NCBI GenBank assembly: GCA_019240835.1
Contig: JAFAXQ010000245.1
Coordinates: 1-42,699, forward strand
Length of the DNA stretch: 42,699 bases
Reading direction: 5' to 3'
DNA from: Ktedonobacteraceae bacterium
GTDB taxonomy: Bacteria; Chloroflexota; Ktedonobacteria; Ktedonobacterales; Ktedonobacteraceae
Shown: positions 33,000-42,699 of the stretch, one piece after another
Layout of the letters: each line of letters begins with the position of its first letter
Numbering within the stretch: position 1 is the first letter of the stretch
Notes under the pieces: generated by a model
Seen by the model: only the letters and a program-made list of their open reading frames with translations
The model's database searches: none
Told to the model about the DNA's origin: nothing
Program-made: the position numbers and the translations under genes

Positions 33000-33979
33000 C
33001 GATACTAGTAACGGGTGCAACAGGCTTTCTAGGTTCGGCGCTGGTCACCGCCTTGATCACACAGCAACAAAATGTGCGCGTGCTGGTGCGCGATGAAGAG
33101 AAGGCACGTCAGCAATTTGGCGATGCTGTAAGTATCGTGCAAGGTGAGATCACCGATGTACAACAGGTGCGTCAGGCTGTAGACGGTGCAAGCGTCATCT
33201 ACCATCTCGTAGGTCGGCTCTACCATCCCAGTGTTCCGGCAGCACTCTATCAACACACGCATGTTGAGGGTACACGTATTCTGCTGGAAGCGTGCCAGGG
33301 ACAGCAGCAGTTACAGCGCATCGTCCATTGCAGTACTACGGGTGTGCATGGTGTCACAGGCAAGACGCCAGCCGCTGAAGAAGCGCCGTTTGCGCCCACC
33401 AATCCCTACGAGGCAACGAAGCTAGAGGGAGAACTGCTAGCCCTCAAGGCTTACAGGGAGCAAGGTTTACCCGTCAGTGTGGTGCGTCCTGGATTAGTGT
33501 ATGGACCTGGGGATTTGCACTTGTTGGGCTTCTTCGCCTCAATTAAGAAGGGACTTTTCCGCGTTATCGACGGTGGAAAGGCCCTGCTACATCCAGTCTA
33601 TATTGATGACATGACAGCAGCATTTCTGCTGTGTACGCAATGCCCACAAGCAATCGGTCGCACCTACAATATTGCTGGACAAGCCCCTGTTACTATTCGA
33701 GAGCTTGCTACGGCTATTGCTCACTCTATGGATAGAAAACTTCCCGCGGGCAATATTCCTTTCTGGCTCGCCAATCTCGCCTCGGACATCTTCGCCATAA
33801 CCCCTGGTTTGCAGGGCGAACGTGCGCCACTTACACGTAGCCGGGTGGCGTTTCTCACGAATAGTCGTGTCTACTCAATTCAGCGTGCGCAGCGGGAACT
33901 TGGTTACGCCCCGCAGATGGGCTTAGAAGAGGGAATGAAACGAACCGCCCTGTGGTACCGGAAACATGGGTATCTGTGA
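32996..33979 (+). CDS. NAD-dependent epimerase/dehydratase (extended SDR)
   Basis: The 327-residue protein has the dinucleotide motif TGATGFLG at 6-13, and the catalytic Y138-x-x-x-K142 in YEATK. It also has VVRPGLVYGPGD and HPVYIDDMTAAFLL, all typical of extended short-chain dehydrogenases acting on nucleotide sugars, sterols or similar lipids. The RVLVRDEEKARQ segment after strand 2 suits NAD(H) or NADP(H) binding. The start overlaps the DUF362 stop by four bases. The sequence alone does not separate sugar epimerase from ketone reductase activity. A strong terminator follows. Confidence 0.87.
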   Translation: MTILVTGATGFLGSALVTALITQQQNVRVLVRDEEKARQQFGDAVSIVQGEITDVQQVRQAVDGASVIYHLVGRLYHPSVPAALYQHTHVEGTRILLEACQGQQQLQRIVHCSTTGVHGVTGKTPAAEEAPFAPTNPYEATKLEGELLALKAYREQGLPVSVVRPGLVYGPGDLHLLGFFASIKKGLFRVIDGGKALLHPVYIDDMTAAFLLCTQCPQAIGRTYNIAGQAPVTIRELATAIAHSMDRKLPAGNIPFWLANLASDIFAITPGLQGERAPLTRSRVAFLTNSRVYSIQRAQRELGYAPQMGLEEGMKRTALWYRKHGYL

Positions 33980-34027
33980 TTTTGTAGCTGTGCGTGTAGC
34001 GTAGCGCCCACATGCACAGCTACAAAA
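33980..34027 (+). terminator. Terminator after the epimerase gene
   Basis: A 14-bp perfect outer stem (TTTTGTAGCTGTGC 33980-33993 with GCACAGCTACAAAA 34014-34027) extends inward with a few more pairs. ATTATTTT follows. It separates the epimerase gene from the ATP synthase promoter. Confidence 0.75.
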
Positions 34028-34075
34028 CATTATTTTGAGCACTTTTAAATCGTCCGGTTTATCACATGTTTACTA

Positions 34076-34105
34076 TTGCAAAAAAAGGGGTTTGTGTGCT
34101 ATAAT
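34076..34105 (+). promoter_or_regulatory. ATP synthase operon promoter
   Basis: TTGCAA (34076-34081), an 18-base spacer and TGC-TATAAT with a perfect -10 hexamer at 34100-34105. Transcription would start near 34112, 35 bases before the first gene of the operon. Confidence 0.65.
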
Positions 34106-34146
34106 CTGCTCGGTATTAAGAAGAGAAGACAGATGGGACCACCCGG

Positions 34147-34368
34147 ATGAAACAAAAGCCACCACCCTCTGTTTGGGCATCAATGGCCTTAATGGGACAA
34201 CTGGGCTTTATTATAGCCGTACCCATTGCTCTGCTCGCCATCGGTGGAAACTACCTTGATGGTGTAGTACATACCGCACATTTATTCGTACTACTCGGGC
34301 TGTTGCTTGGCCTGATCTCGGGAATATATGGAGCATACCGTTTATTAACACACACACGATTACTATAG
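34147..34368 (+). CDS. AtpZ/AtpI-like ATP synthase accessory membrane protein
   Basis: The 73-residue protein has two transmembrane helices (about 14-34 and 45-65) and the family features GQLGFIIAVPIALLAIGGNYLD and LLGLLLGLISGIYGAYRLL. This matches the small F0F1-ATPase subunit/AtpZ family that commonly precedes atpB and has been linked to c-ring assembly or Mg2+ transport. Being first behind the operon promoter supports the call. There is no strong ribosome binding site, only GGGACCACCCGG. Confidence 0.8.
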   Translation: MKQKPPPSVWASMALMGQLGFIIAVPIALLAIGGNYLDGVVHTAHLFVLLGLLLGLISGIYGAYRLLTHTRLL

Positions 34369-34446
34369 ATGCTATAGACAAGATAGACGGAAGCCACCGA
34401 CCACGAACTAGGTCCAGCAGAGCTCGGTGAACAAGGAGGACGCCGA

Positions 34447-35349
34447 GTGTTCTGGAAACTTCCTGTTGTAAAACTCGCGCCAGACGTAATATTCCATATT
34501 GGTGCTTTCCCTGTTACCAACACATTGCTTTGTACCTGGATAGTAACCATTGTTCTAGCTGCTCTTTTCTTTTCTGCCACTCGTCGTCGTGATCTGATCC
34601 CCTCTGGTCTGCAAAACCTTATGGAGTGGGTTGTAGAGTTCCTGCTGGGATTGGTTGAAAATGTGACGGGCAAGGATGAGCAAGGAAAGAGAAGGGCGAA
34701 AACATTTTTTCCGTTAGTGGCCACGCTCTTTATCTTTATCTTGCTGGCAAACCTGATAGATGTTTTCCCAGGTGTGGATACGCTAGGAGCTGTTGACACT
34801 GCTGTACTTGCACAGATGCATATGACAAGTGCCTACGGCCCTTTCCTGTTCGGAGCTATCTCTAATGCGGTCATTCCCTGGGTTCGGCCTGCGACTACCG
34901 ACCTGAATTTGACTTTTGCAATGGCTCTTGTTACGGTCGTAACATCTCAGGTTGTGGGCTTCTCCACACTAGGTCCTGGTGAGCATCTGAGCAAGTACTT
35001 CAATTTTAGATCACTGTTTAAGTTTAATTTTGAAGGCTTCATAGAGTTTTTCGTGGGCCTGCTCGATATTGTCAGTGAATTAGCCCGTGTAATCTCACTG
35101 GCTTTCCGTCTCTTTGGCAATATCTTTGCTGGTAGCGTGGTGCTGGCGGTCTTCGCTTTCCTTCTCCCGTTCTTGGCAGATGTTGTCTTTATTCCATTTG
35201 AAATATTCGTCGCTTTTGTGCAAGCCCTTATTTTTTCTCTCCTAACGCTCGTCTTCTTGCAAATGGCTACTATTGGCCATGCACCTGAGCCTGAGAGTGA
35301 ACAAGAGGCAAGAGCAGAGTTTAGCGAGAAACATGCTGTAGTTCATTAG
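34447..35349 (+). CDS. atpB: F0F1 ATP synthase subunit a
   Basis: Subunit a supplies the two half-channels for protons. The 300-residue protein starts at GTG 34447 after AAGGAGG with a seven-base gap. It has five to six transmembrane helices. The essential arginine is R221 in ISLAFRLFGNIFAG, followed by the last helix pair (FVAFVQALIFSLLTLVFLQM). A short acidic C-terminal tail (PEPESEQEARAE) faces the cytoplasm. The 34369-34446 gap holds only the ribosome binding site. Confidence 0.97.
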   Translation: MFWKLPVVKLAPDVIFHIGAFPVTNTLLCTWIVTIVLAALFFSATRRRDLIPSGLQNLMEWVVEFLLGLVENVTGKDEQGKRRAKTFFPLVATLFIFILLANLIDVFPGVDTLGAVDTAVLAQMHMTSAYGPFLFGAISNAVIPWVRPATTDLNLTFAMALVTVVTSQVVGFSTLGPGEHLSKYFNFRSLFKFNFEGFIEFFVGLLDIVSELARVISLAFRLFGNIFAGSVVLAVFAFLLPFLADVVFIPFEIFVAFVQALIFSLLTLVFLQMATIGHAPEPESEQEARAEFSEKHAVVH

Positions 35350-35368
35350 TTCAGTTTTAATTGCCACT

Positions 35369-35388
35369 CGCAGATTTTTAACTCTGCG
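35369..35388 (+). promoter_or_regulatory. Small hairpin in the atpB-atpE gap
   Basis: CGCAGA (35369-35374) pairs with TCTGCG (35383-35388) around an 8-base AT-rich loop. It may mark an RNA processing point that allows more c subunit than a subunit to be made. The atpE ribosome binding site TAAGGAGG (35428-35435) is strong. Confidence 0.3.
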
Positions 35389-35417
35389 ATTGCATAAAGT
35401 TAAAAATAGTATCGTAA

Positions 35418-35666
<249 letters not shown>

Positions 35667-35807
35667 TACTCTGTCTTTGTAGCGTATGCAAACACAGTGA
35701 ATTGCCTACCTTTTGCTGTTGTGTATCGTAGTAAAGGGAAACAGCATACTGTGTCTTTCTGCTACACAGAGACTTGGTACGATTTCTGATGAAAGGAGGC
35801 GCTACGT

Positions 35808-36359
35808 ATGCAAGTAGCGATATTTATGCCTCTTCTTGCCGATGCGTCTAGTGGAATATCTGAGGGACTCGGCATCAACACGCTTGCCTTTCTCTCGCAG
35901 CTCGTCAGCTTTGGTATCGTCTTTTTTCTTCTGTGGAAATATGGATTTCCTGCCATCATCAAGATACTCGATCAACGCCAAGCGGTGATCCGAGAAGGTG
36001 TTGAGAATGCAGAGAAGGCTAAGCGTGATCTTGATGAAGCATCAGCGCGAGCGGAACAACTTCTTGCTGATGCACGCAGACAGGCACAGGAGACGATTGA
36101 ACAAGCAGCGAAGAATGCACAGCAGGAAGCGAATCGCATTATAGAAGATGCTCATGCTAGGGCAGAACAACTAACGCAGCAGCAGGTTGCACGCATTCAG
36201 CAAGAGGCCAATCGTGCGCGCAACGATCTGAGTCGCTTGGTGGTAAATCTATCTATTGACGCGGCCAGCAAAGTCATCAGCCGTTCAGTCGATAGTAAAG
36301 ATAACCGTCGCCTGGTAGAAGAGTTTGTGAGCAGCAGTGGCCAGGTAGGGAGGCAGTAA
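35808..36359 (+). CDS. atpF: F0F1 ATP synthase subunit b
   Basis: The 183-residue stator subunit has one transmembrane helix at about residues 27-45 (LAFLSQLVSFGIVFFLLWKYG). A long charged coiled coil follows (about 55-150, repeated AEKAKRDLDEASARAEQLLADARRQ style heptads). The C-terminal part binds delta. AAAGGAGG precedes ATG 35808. The stop TAA shares its last A with the atpH start (TAATG), a tight coupling. Confidence 0.94.
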   Translation: MQVAIFMPLLADASSGISEGLGINTLAFLSQLVSFGIVFFLLWKYGFPAIIKILDQRQAVIREGVENAEKAKRDLDEASARAEQLLADARRQAQETIEQAAKNAQQEANRIIEDAHARAEQLTQQQVARIQQEANRARNDLSRLVVNLSIDAASKVISRSVDSKDNRRLVEEFVSSSGQVGRQ

Positions 36360-37018
36360 TGCTTAAGGGAGCGATTGCACGCCGTTACGCTGCTGCCATC
36401 TTTGGTCTCGCCAGCAAGCAAAACACACTTGATCGCACAGAAGAAGATGTGCGAGAGATAGGCAAGCTCTTCGAGCATCGTAAGCTGGCTTACCTTCTGC
36501 GCGAACCCAAGATTGCGGCAAAACGCAAAGAGACAGCTATACGTCAGGCATTGACGCCCAAGGTGCTGCCCACATCGCTCAATCTTGCTCTGCTGGTCGT
36601 GCAGCGTGAACTAGTTGACCTCATGCCAGCTATCGCTGATGAATTTGCACAGCTCATGCTCGATTACAGAAACCAGGCAGTTGCTGAAGTAACGACGGCT
36701 ACGCAGATGGATAATGCGCAGCTTGCTCTGGTGAAACAGGCATTAGAGCGTCAGACGGGGAAAGACATCATCATGAATACACACGTCAATCCGAGCATCC
36801 TTGGCGGTGTGATAGCTCGTGTTGGCGATAGTGTTATCGATGGCAGTGTGCGCTACCGCTTGACTGCCTTGCAACAGCGATTGCTGGCTAGTGGCTCAAA
36901 CGTTCAAGCAGATCTACCAGAAGACATTGACCATGTGGGCCTCGACCATCAGGGTACTAGGCCAGAGGGTGAGTATAAAACTGTCTCAGATGCTAAACCG
37001 TCCGTGTATCGTTCCTGA
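36359..37018 (+). CDS. atpH: F0F1 ATP synthase subunit delta
   Basis: Delta clamps the stator to the top of the F1 head. The 219-residue protein has the six-helix N-terminal domain beginning IARRYAAAIFGLASKQ. The family end segment TGKDIIMNTHVNPSILGGVI and GDSVIDGSVRYRLTALQQRL follows. About 35 extra polar residues after that are not usual and show no recognisable motif. It is translationally coupled to atpF. Confidence 0.94.
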   Translation: MLKGAIARRYAAAIFGLASKQNTLDRTEEDVREIGKLFEHRKLAYLLREPKIAAKRKETAIRQALTPKVLPTSLNLALLVVQRELVDLMPAIADEFAQLMLDYRNQAVAEVTTATQMDNAQLALVKQALERQTGKDIIMNTHVNPSILGGVIARVGDSVIDGSVRYRLTALQQRLLASGSNVQADLPEDIDHVGLDHQGTRPEGEYKTVSDAKPSVYRS

Positions 37019-37058
37019 GACCGTTCCTTGCAGGGCGTACCTAGATGGGGGGAGGCAT

Positions 37059-37077
37059 GGCGACCGCAAGGGTCGCC
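37059..37077 (+). repeat. Intercistronic hairpin between atpH and atpA
   Basis: GGCGACC (37059-37065) and GGTCGCC (37071-37077) form a 7-bp perfect GC-rich stem with a GCAAG loop and no T-tract. It lies in a 101-base gap, unusually wide for this operon. It looks like a short dispersed hairpin element or an RNA-stability element. Confidence 0.5.
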
Positions 37078-37119
37078 ACTACTATAACACGTTTTGCTCT
37101 AGAAAATTAGGAGAAGAAG

Positions 37120-38727
37120 ATGGCTTCCTGGGCTGATGAAATCAGTGCCATCATTGAGAGAAACATCGCTGGCTTTGACGCACGCGATACCTCGACAGCA
37201 AGTGTCGGTACCGTGATTGCAGTACAGGATGGTATTGCTCGCGTCTATGGCCTGCAGGATGTGAAATATCTTGAACTGGTACACTTTCCCCGTACAAATT
37301 TGTACGGGTTAGCCTTTAACCTTGAAGAGGAAACTGTAAGTTGCCCTATCATGGGTGACTACACGCATGTACGTGAAGACGATGAAGTGCGCACCACTGG
37401 TCGTATCGTTGAGGTACCCGTTGGCGACGCACTGCTTGGTCGCGTGGTGAACCCAATCGGTCAGCCACTTGACGATCGCGGCAACATTGAGACCGACAAA
37501 ACACGCCCCGTTGAGCGTATTGCTCCTGGCGTTATTACACGCCAATCGGTGAACACTCCGGTACAAACTGGCATCAAGTCTATTGACAGTATCATTCCCA
37601 TCGGGCGTGGACAGCGCGAGCTTATCATCGGTGACCGTCAGACGGGCAAGACGGCTATCGCTATTGATACGATCATCAACCAGAAGGGCAAGAACCTGTT
37701 CTGTATCTACGTCGCCATTGGTCAGAAGAACTCCTCGGTTGCGCGTACACGCGAGATCTTGGAGAACTATGGGGCAATGGAGTACACAGTCATGGTCGTT
37801 GCGGACGCCTCCGAGCCAGCACCATTGAAGTACCTTGCCCCTTATGCTGGCTGTGCTATCGGCGAAGAGTTCATGGAGACTGGACGCGATGCCCTGGTGA
37901 TCTACGACGACCTGACGAAACATGCAGAAGCCTATCGCAACATATCGCTGATTATTCGTCGCCCACCTGGACGCGAAGCTTTCCCTGGCGACGTATTCTA
38001 CCTGCACTCGCGCCTACTAGAGCGTGCGGCACGTTTGAACGCGGATTATGGCGGTGGCTCGCTCACCGCGCTACCAATTATTGAAACCAAAGCAAACGAC
38101 ATCTCAGCCTATATTCCGACCAATGTGATCTCGATCACCGACGGCCAGATCTTCCTTGAGACCGACCTATTCAACGCCGGTATCCGCCCAGCTATCAACG
38201 TCGGTAACTCGGTCTCGCGGGTAGGAAGTACCGCCCAGTCACCTGCCATGAAACAGGTAGCTGGTACGTTGCGTCTCGATCTCGCGCAGTTCCGCGCACT
38301 CGCTGCGTTCACGCAGTTTGCATCCGACCTTGATAAAGCAACCAAAAACCGCATTGATCGTGGGCAACGTCTCACTGAGCTGCTGAAGCAGCCGCAGTAC
38401 CAACCCCTCCCAGTGGAGAAGCAAGTGATGAGCATCTTCGCTGGTACAAAGGGCTATCTGGATGATGTTCCGGTAGACATGGTTTCCGCGTGGGAGGCGG
38501 CTTTCTATCGCTATATGGATGCCAACCATCCTGAGATCGGCCAGGAGATCGTCGAGAAGTCGGTCAAGCAAAAGAATAAGATGTCTCAGGAACTGCTGGA
38601 CAAACTAGGCGCTGCAATTGACGATTTCAAGAAGACAGCAGCGCCGCGCAAAGAAGAGAACAAGCAGGCCAAGGCTGAGACTGCGCTTAAAGCTACTACG
38701 ACACAAGGAGCTACTCAAGCGCCCTAG
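37120..38727 (+). CDS. atpA: F0F1 ATP synthase subunit alpha
   Basis: Alpha is the non-catalytic nucleotide-binding subunit of the F1 hexamer. The 535-residue protein has the P-loop GDRQTGKT at 171-178, the conserved [16 protein letters not shown], and the arginine finger R367 in [11 protein letters not shown]. An alanine/lysine-rich C-terminal extension of about 30 residues ([16 protein letters not shown]) is longer than in most homologues. AGGAG precedes ATG 37120. Confidence 0.98.
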   Translation: MASWADEISAIIERNIAGFDARDTSTASVGTVIAVQDGIARVYGLQDVKYLELVHFPRTNLYGLAFNLEEETVSCPIMGDYTHVREDDEVRTTGRIVEVPVGDALLGRVVNPIGQPLDDRGNIETDKTRPVERIAPGVITRQSVNTPVQTGIKSIDSIIPIGRGQRELIIGDRQTGKTAIAIDTIINQKGKNLFCIYVAIGQKNSSVARTREILENYGAMEYTVMVVADASEPAPLKYLAPYAGCAIGEEFMETGRDALVIYDDLTKHAEAYRNISLIIRRPPGREAFPGDVFYLHSRLLERAARLNADYGGGSLTALPIIETKANDISAYIPTNVISITDGQIFLETDLFNAGIRPAINVGNSVSRVGSTAQSPAMKQVAGTLRLDLAQFRALAAFTQFASDLDKATKNRIDRGQRLTELLKQPQYQPLPVEKQVMSIFAGTKGYLDDVPVDMVSAWEAAFYRYMDANHPEIGQEIVEKSVKQKNKMSQELLDKLGAAIDDFKKTAAPRKEENKQAKAETALKATTTQGATQAP

Positions 38728-38738
38728 GAGGCAAAGCA

Positions 38739-39635
38739 ATGCCATCACTCCGAGATATTCGGCGGCGCATTCGCACAACTAAAAATATGGCTCAGATCAC
38801 TAAAGCCAAGCAGATGGTAGCCAGCAGCAAGATGCGTCGAGCGCAAGAGCGTGTCCAGCAGGCACGCCCCTTCGCCGAGCAGATTCGCGACCTTGTATCG
38901 CGTTTGGCCGAAGCCTCGCTGGGAGAAGTCAGCGCGGGTACGGAACTGCTCGCTAAGCGTCCCATCCACAACATCGGCTTTATCGTGATTACGCCCGACC
39001 GCGGCTTGTGCGGTGCGCTTCCGAGCAATATTAACCGCAAGGCCATGAGCTCGGCTCTGGATGAGCAACGGCGGGTAGCAGAGCAGGGTGAGCGGCCAAA
39101 TTTAGCGTTTATAGCCGTAGGGCGCAAGGGGCGCGACTTCATCGTGCGTACCCAGCAGTCGCTCATAGGCGAGTTCATCAACTACGGTGATAAGCCCTCA
39201 CTGGCCGATGCCAGAGCTATTGCGCAGGTGGCAGTGGATGCCTTCGTGAAAGCCGAGATGGACGTTGTATACCTCGTCTATGCTAAATTCGTCAGCACAG
39301 TATCACAGCAACCTATAAGTGTGCAACTCCTGCCTGTTGAGCCGCCAGCGCAAGAAAAGAACGATGAGCGCAAAAAGAACGTAGATTATATCTACGAGCC
39401 TGACCCTGCTACGATCTTTACGGCTCTGCTTCCACGCTATGTGGATGTCCAAGTTTATCAAGCAATGTTAGAGGCCGTAGCCAGCGAGCAAGCTGCTAGC
39501 ATGGTAGCGATGAAGAATGCCACTGATAACGCAAATGAACTCATTCAAGATCTCACTTTGACCTACAACAAAGCGCGTCAGCAAGCTATCACTACACAGA
39601 TTCTCGAAGTGGTGTCCGGTGCTGGCAATCTGTAA
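38739..39635 (+). CDS. atpG: F0F1 ATP synthase subunit gamma
   Basis: Gamma is the rotating central shaft. The 298-residue protein shows the conserved N-terminal helix (IRRRIRTTKNMAQITKAKQM) and TPDRGLCGALPSNINR. The C-terminal helix is MKNATDNANELIQDLTLTYNKARQQAIT-like, ending with TTQILEVVSGAGNL. AGGAGG lies eight bases before ATG 38739, and the atpA stop is 11 bases upstream. Confidence 0.97.
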   Translation: MPSLRDIRRRIRTTKNMAQITKAKQMVASSKMRRAQERVQQARPFAEQIRDLVSRLAEASLGEVSAGTELLAKRPIHNIGFIVITPDRGLCGALPSNINRKAMSSALDEQRRVAEQGERPNLAFIAVGRKGRDFIVRTQQSLIGEFINYGDKPSLADARAIAQVAVDAFVKAEMDVVYLVYAKFVSTVSQQPISVQLLPVEPPAQEKNDERKKNVDYIYEPDPATIFTALLPRYVDVQVYQAMLEAVASEQAASMVAMKNATDNANELIQDLTLTYNKARQQAITTQILEVVSGAGNL

Positions 39636-41118
<1,483 letters not shown>

Positions 41119-41121
41119 GCA

Positions 41122-41586
41122 ATGGCGGTAACACGCAACGACACATTGCATGTCAGGGTAGTAACCGCCGAGCGTGAGCTGTACGGTGGTGAGGCCAACC
41201 TTGTCAGCGCACCAGGTGCGGAAGGGCGACTGGGTATTCTACCGCGTCACGCTGCCCTGCTGGCACTGCTTGGTTCTGGCGTGCTTACGATTAAGCTGGG
41301 AGGAGGAGAAGAGCCAATCTTCGTCTCCGGCGGTTTCCTTGAAGTGTCCGAGAACACTGTCATCGTGCTAGCCGATACTGCCGAGCACGCCGATGAGATC
41401 GACGAGGCACGCGCCGAGGAAGCTCGTCGCCGTGCTCAGGAGGCTCTGGCACAGGCTGCGTCGGACGAAGATCGCGCCGAAATCGAAGCGGCACTGGCAC
41501 GTGAAATGAGCCGTCTCAAGGTCGCCGATATTGCCCGTCGCAGTGGCCGCCGCCGCATTAGCATGCCAAGTTCCGAGCAGCAGTAG
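41122..41586 (+). CDS. atpC: F0F1 ATP synthase subunit epsilon
   Basis: Epsilon couples F1 to the c ring and can inhibit ATP hydrolysis. The 154-residue protein has the N-terminal beta-sandwich (LHVRVVTAERELYGGEANLV, RLGILPRHAALLALLGSGVL, FVSGGFLEVSENTVIVLAD). A two-helix C-terminal domain (EARAEEARRRAQEALAQA to about 135) can adopt the inhibitory extended form. It starts four bases after the atpD stop and is the last gene of the operon. Confidence 0.96.
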   Translation: MAVTRNDTLHVRVVTAERELYGGEANLVSAPGAEGRLGILPRHAALLALLGSGVLTIKLGGGEEPIFVSGGFLEVSENTVIVLADTAEHADEIDEARAEEARRRAQEALAQAASDEDRAEIEAALAREMSRLKVADIARRSGRRRISMPSSEQQ

Positions 41587-41592
41587 TTTCAG

Positions 41593-41644
41593 GAAGCAAG
41601 AAAAAATGTTCCCGATCATGATCGGGAACATTTTTTCTTGCTTC
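41593..41644. terminator. 52-bp perfect palindrome, bidirectional terminator
   Basis: The sequence is perfectly self-complementary over 52 bases, centred between 41618 and 41619 (arm AAAAAATGTTCCCGATCAT and its mirror). A six-base A run on one side and a T run on the other give each strand a stem followed by T6. It ends both atpC and the convergent TPM-domain gene, whose stop is five bases away. Confidence 0.85.
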
Positions 41645-41649
41645 TTGAC

Positions 41650-42624
41650 TTAAAAGTCACCGCTGCTACCACCACCGAAATCGCCTCCACCTCCTCCACC
41701 GAAGTCACCGCTGCTACCGCCCCCGAAATCACCGCCCCCACCACCGAAGTCGCCGCTCGCACCACCGCCATAGTTGCCCATATCTTGGCGTTGCCCTTCC
41801 TCCTCGCCCTCCCTTCGTCCCAACTCATAACCAAGCAACCCACCGGCAGCAGCGCCTAAACCGCCAGCGACCCAAGGATTTACACCCGGCCTGGCTCCCG
41901 GGCCATAATTAGGTGGATAGCCCTGATTGTAGGGTTGCTGATTGTACTGGTTGTAGGGCTGATTGTAGGGAGGCTGATTGTACTGGTTGTAAGGCTCATT
42001 ATAAGGTTGATTATACGGCTGATTAAACGGACCACGTCGCCGCCGAATAAGGGCGAACACGGCCAGGCCAACTATGACCAACAGACCAATAAGTAGTAAT
42101 CCGCCGAGCCATGCGCCACCACTCGAGGCATGGGCAGGCACGTTTCCACCATTCGGGCCTGATCCTGCTGGAGCGGCACGAAGAGATGTACTTAGAGAGC
42201 CAATGGCAGCAAGCGTCGCGCCCGTATAGTCGCCACCCTTATAGTTGCTACTAAAGGCGCTGATCGCATCGCTATACTGGCTGCTCGATAAAGGCACTCT
42301 AGGACCACCATCAATCGTCACATGCTTATGCACCGTATCAATTGCTATAACTAGCATATTTGGTTGTGTGATGTGGCTACGCGTGCGCTGATCGAAATCA
42401 GATTTTGTGCCGTTAAAGTTGTTCGTCGTATAGATGCTCAGCGGATAGCCCAGTGTTGATGCCTCGCTCTGCACCCGCGATGTATCAAGGACCCTAGCAG
42501 AGTCGGATATATATACCGAGGAGGCAAAGGCACTCGCGGTTATGCTAAACAATAGGCCAAGTGCGACAATCATCGCCATGAGGCCTACACGCCAGCGCCC
42601 GATCCTTGCATATTTGTTACTCAT
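41650..42624 (-). CDS. TPM-domain (YgcG-like) membrane protein with PYNQ and Gly-rich repeats
   Basis: The 324-residue protein starts at ATG 42624 after AAAAGGA. It has a signal peptide (about 1-35) and an extracytoplasmic TPM domain (about 36-150: SVYISDSARVLD, LSIYTTNNFNG, MLVIAIDTVHKHVTIDGG). One transmembrane helix follows at about 172-192 (LGGLLLIGLLVIVGLAVFAL), then RRRR. The cytoplasmic part is low complexity: about a dozen PYNQ/QYNQ units, a glycine-rich hydrophobic patch (VAGGLGAAAGGLLGYELG), and four to five GGGGDFGGGSSGDF-type units at the end. TPM proteins have been tied to photosystem repair and phosphatase activity in some organisms. The role here is unknown. It is convergent with atpC. 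Confidence 0.85.
   Translation of the reverse strand: MSNKYARIGRWRVGLMAMIVALGLLFSITASAFASSVYISDSARVLDTSRVQSEASTLGYPLSIYTTNNFNGTKSDFDQRTRSHITQPNMLVIAIDTVHKHVTIDGGPRVPLSSSQYSDAISAFSSNYKGGDYTGATLAAIGSLSTSLRAAPAGSGPNGGNVPAHASSGGAWLGGLLLIGLLVIVGLAVFALIRRRRGPFNQPYNQPYNEPYNQYNQPPYNQPYNQYNQQPYNQGYPPNYGPGARPGVNPWVAGGLGAAAGGLLGYELGRREGEEEGQRQDMGNYGGGASGDFGGGGGDFGGGSSGDFGGGGGGDFGGGSSGDF
41653..41760 (-). repeat. Glycine-rich coding repeats
   Basis: Four to five tandem units of about 12-15 codons (GGGGDFGGGSSGDF pattern) close the TPM-domain gene. Codon use varies between units, so selection seems to act on the peptide rather than the DNA. Confidence 0.7.
41925..42031 (-). repeat. PYNQ coding repeats
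   Basis: About a dozen short units (PYNQ, QYNQ, EPYNQ) in tandem within the cytoplasmic tail of the TPM-domain protein. The DNA is a degenerate 12-base repeat, not a CRISPR array. Confidence 0.7.
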
Positions 42625-42699
42625 ATCTGTCCTTTTCTAATCTTTCATCAGTGGTAGCAGTAAAGCAGTCCATGCTTACCGCATCTATCATATGCTTTG

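Noticed and set aside
34035-34259. 74-codon frame over the ATP synthase promoter
   Set aside because: It spans the terminator and promoter region and overlaps atpZ in another frame. No protein features are present.
37309-38007. 232-codon minus-strand open frame inside atpA
   Set aside because: It mirrors the conserved alpha-subunit P-loop region and lacks a ribosome binding site or family features.
41653-42031. CRISPR-like short tandem repeats
   Set aside because: The repeats are in-frame 12- to 45-base coding units without spacers and encode a low-complexity protein tail.

Overview
The window is a bacterial chromosome segment of moderate GC content. Its gene set fits a Chloroflexota bacterium, most likely class Ktedonobacteria. 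The main reasons are two very large MalT-type LuxR regulators, one with an N-terminal module I associate with that class, a complete minC-minD-minE locus, and an atp operon that opens with an AtpZ-like gene. The lineage call is an inference from gene content and protein style, not from a marker-gene comparison.

Layout. Positions 1-6700 are an unstable accessory patch. It holds the 5' tip of a gene leaving the window on the minus strand, an N-terminally truncated MalT/LuxR regulator (140-2746), and its full-length paralogue (3066-6266). Each regulator is followed by the same 112-bp flank, which appears to encode the C-terminal end of a major-facilitator transporter. A second gene end, resembling the C-terminus of a short-chain dehydrogenase, lies at about 6489-6566. 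Next come a PQQ-propeller lipoprotein and an amidohydrolase (6700-8982). The amidohydrolase is abutted by a minus-strand transposase remnant. An MscS-like membrane protein follows (9367-10149). ftsH (minus) and minC-minD-minE (plus) are divergent at 10266-14579. A small catabolic-looking group covers 14689-17457: a two-domain VOC dioxygenase-like protein that overlaps, tail to tail, a fumarylacetoacetate-hydrolase family protein, which is itself downstream of aroE.

Positions 17556-25633 are mostly housekeeping genes: an M1 aminopeptidase with HEAT-like repeats, a MidA/NDUFAF7-type methyltransferase, rlmN, rpmB, and a fakA-fakB (DAK2/DegV) fatty-acid kinase pair. Two translationally coupled small genes of unknown function follow (25934-26586) behind a structured leader. 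A cell-envelope glycan cluster occupies 26789-31786: a membrane-anchored clan-A glycoside hydrolase, a processive family-2 glycosyltransferase and a GT39-type membrane glycosyltransferase. A DUF362/ferredoxin protein coupled to an NAD-dependent epimerase comes next.

From 34076 to 41644 the window holds a complete F1Fo ATP synthase operon in the order atpZ-B-E-F-H-A-G-D-C. It starts at a good extended -10 promoter and ends in a 52-bp perfect palindrome. That palindrome also closes the convergent gene for a TPM-domain membrane protein with Pro-Tyr-Asn-Gln and Gly-rich repeats.

No tRNA, rRNA, CRISPR array or intact insertion sequence was recognised. The least explained material is the coupled small-gene pair with its leader, the degraded duplication at the left end, and the short hairpin repeats placed between ATP synthase cistrons.
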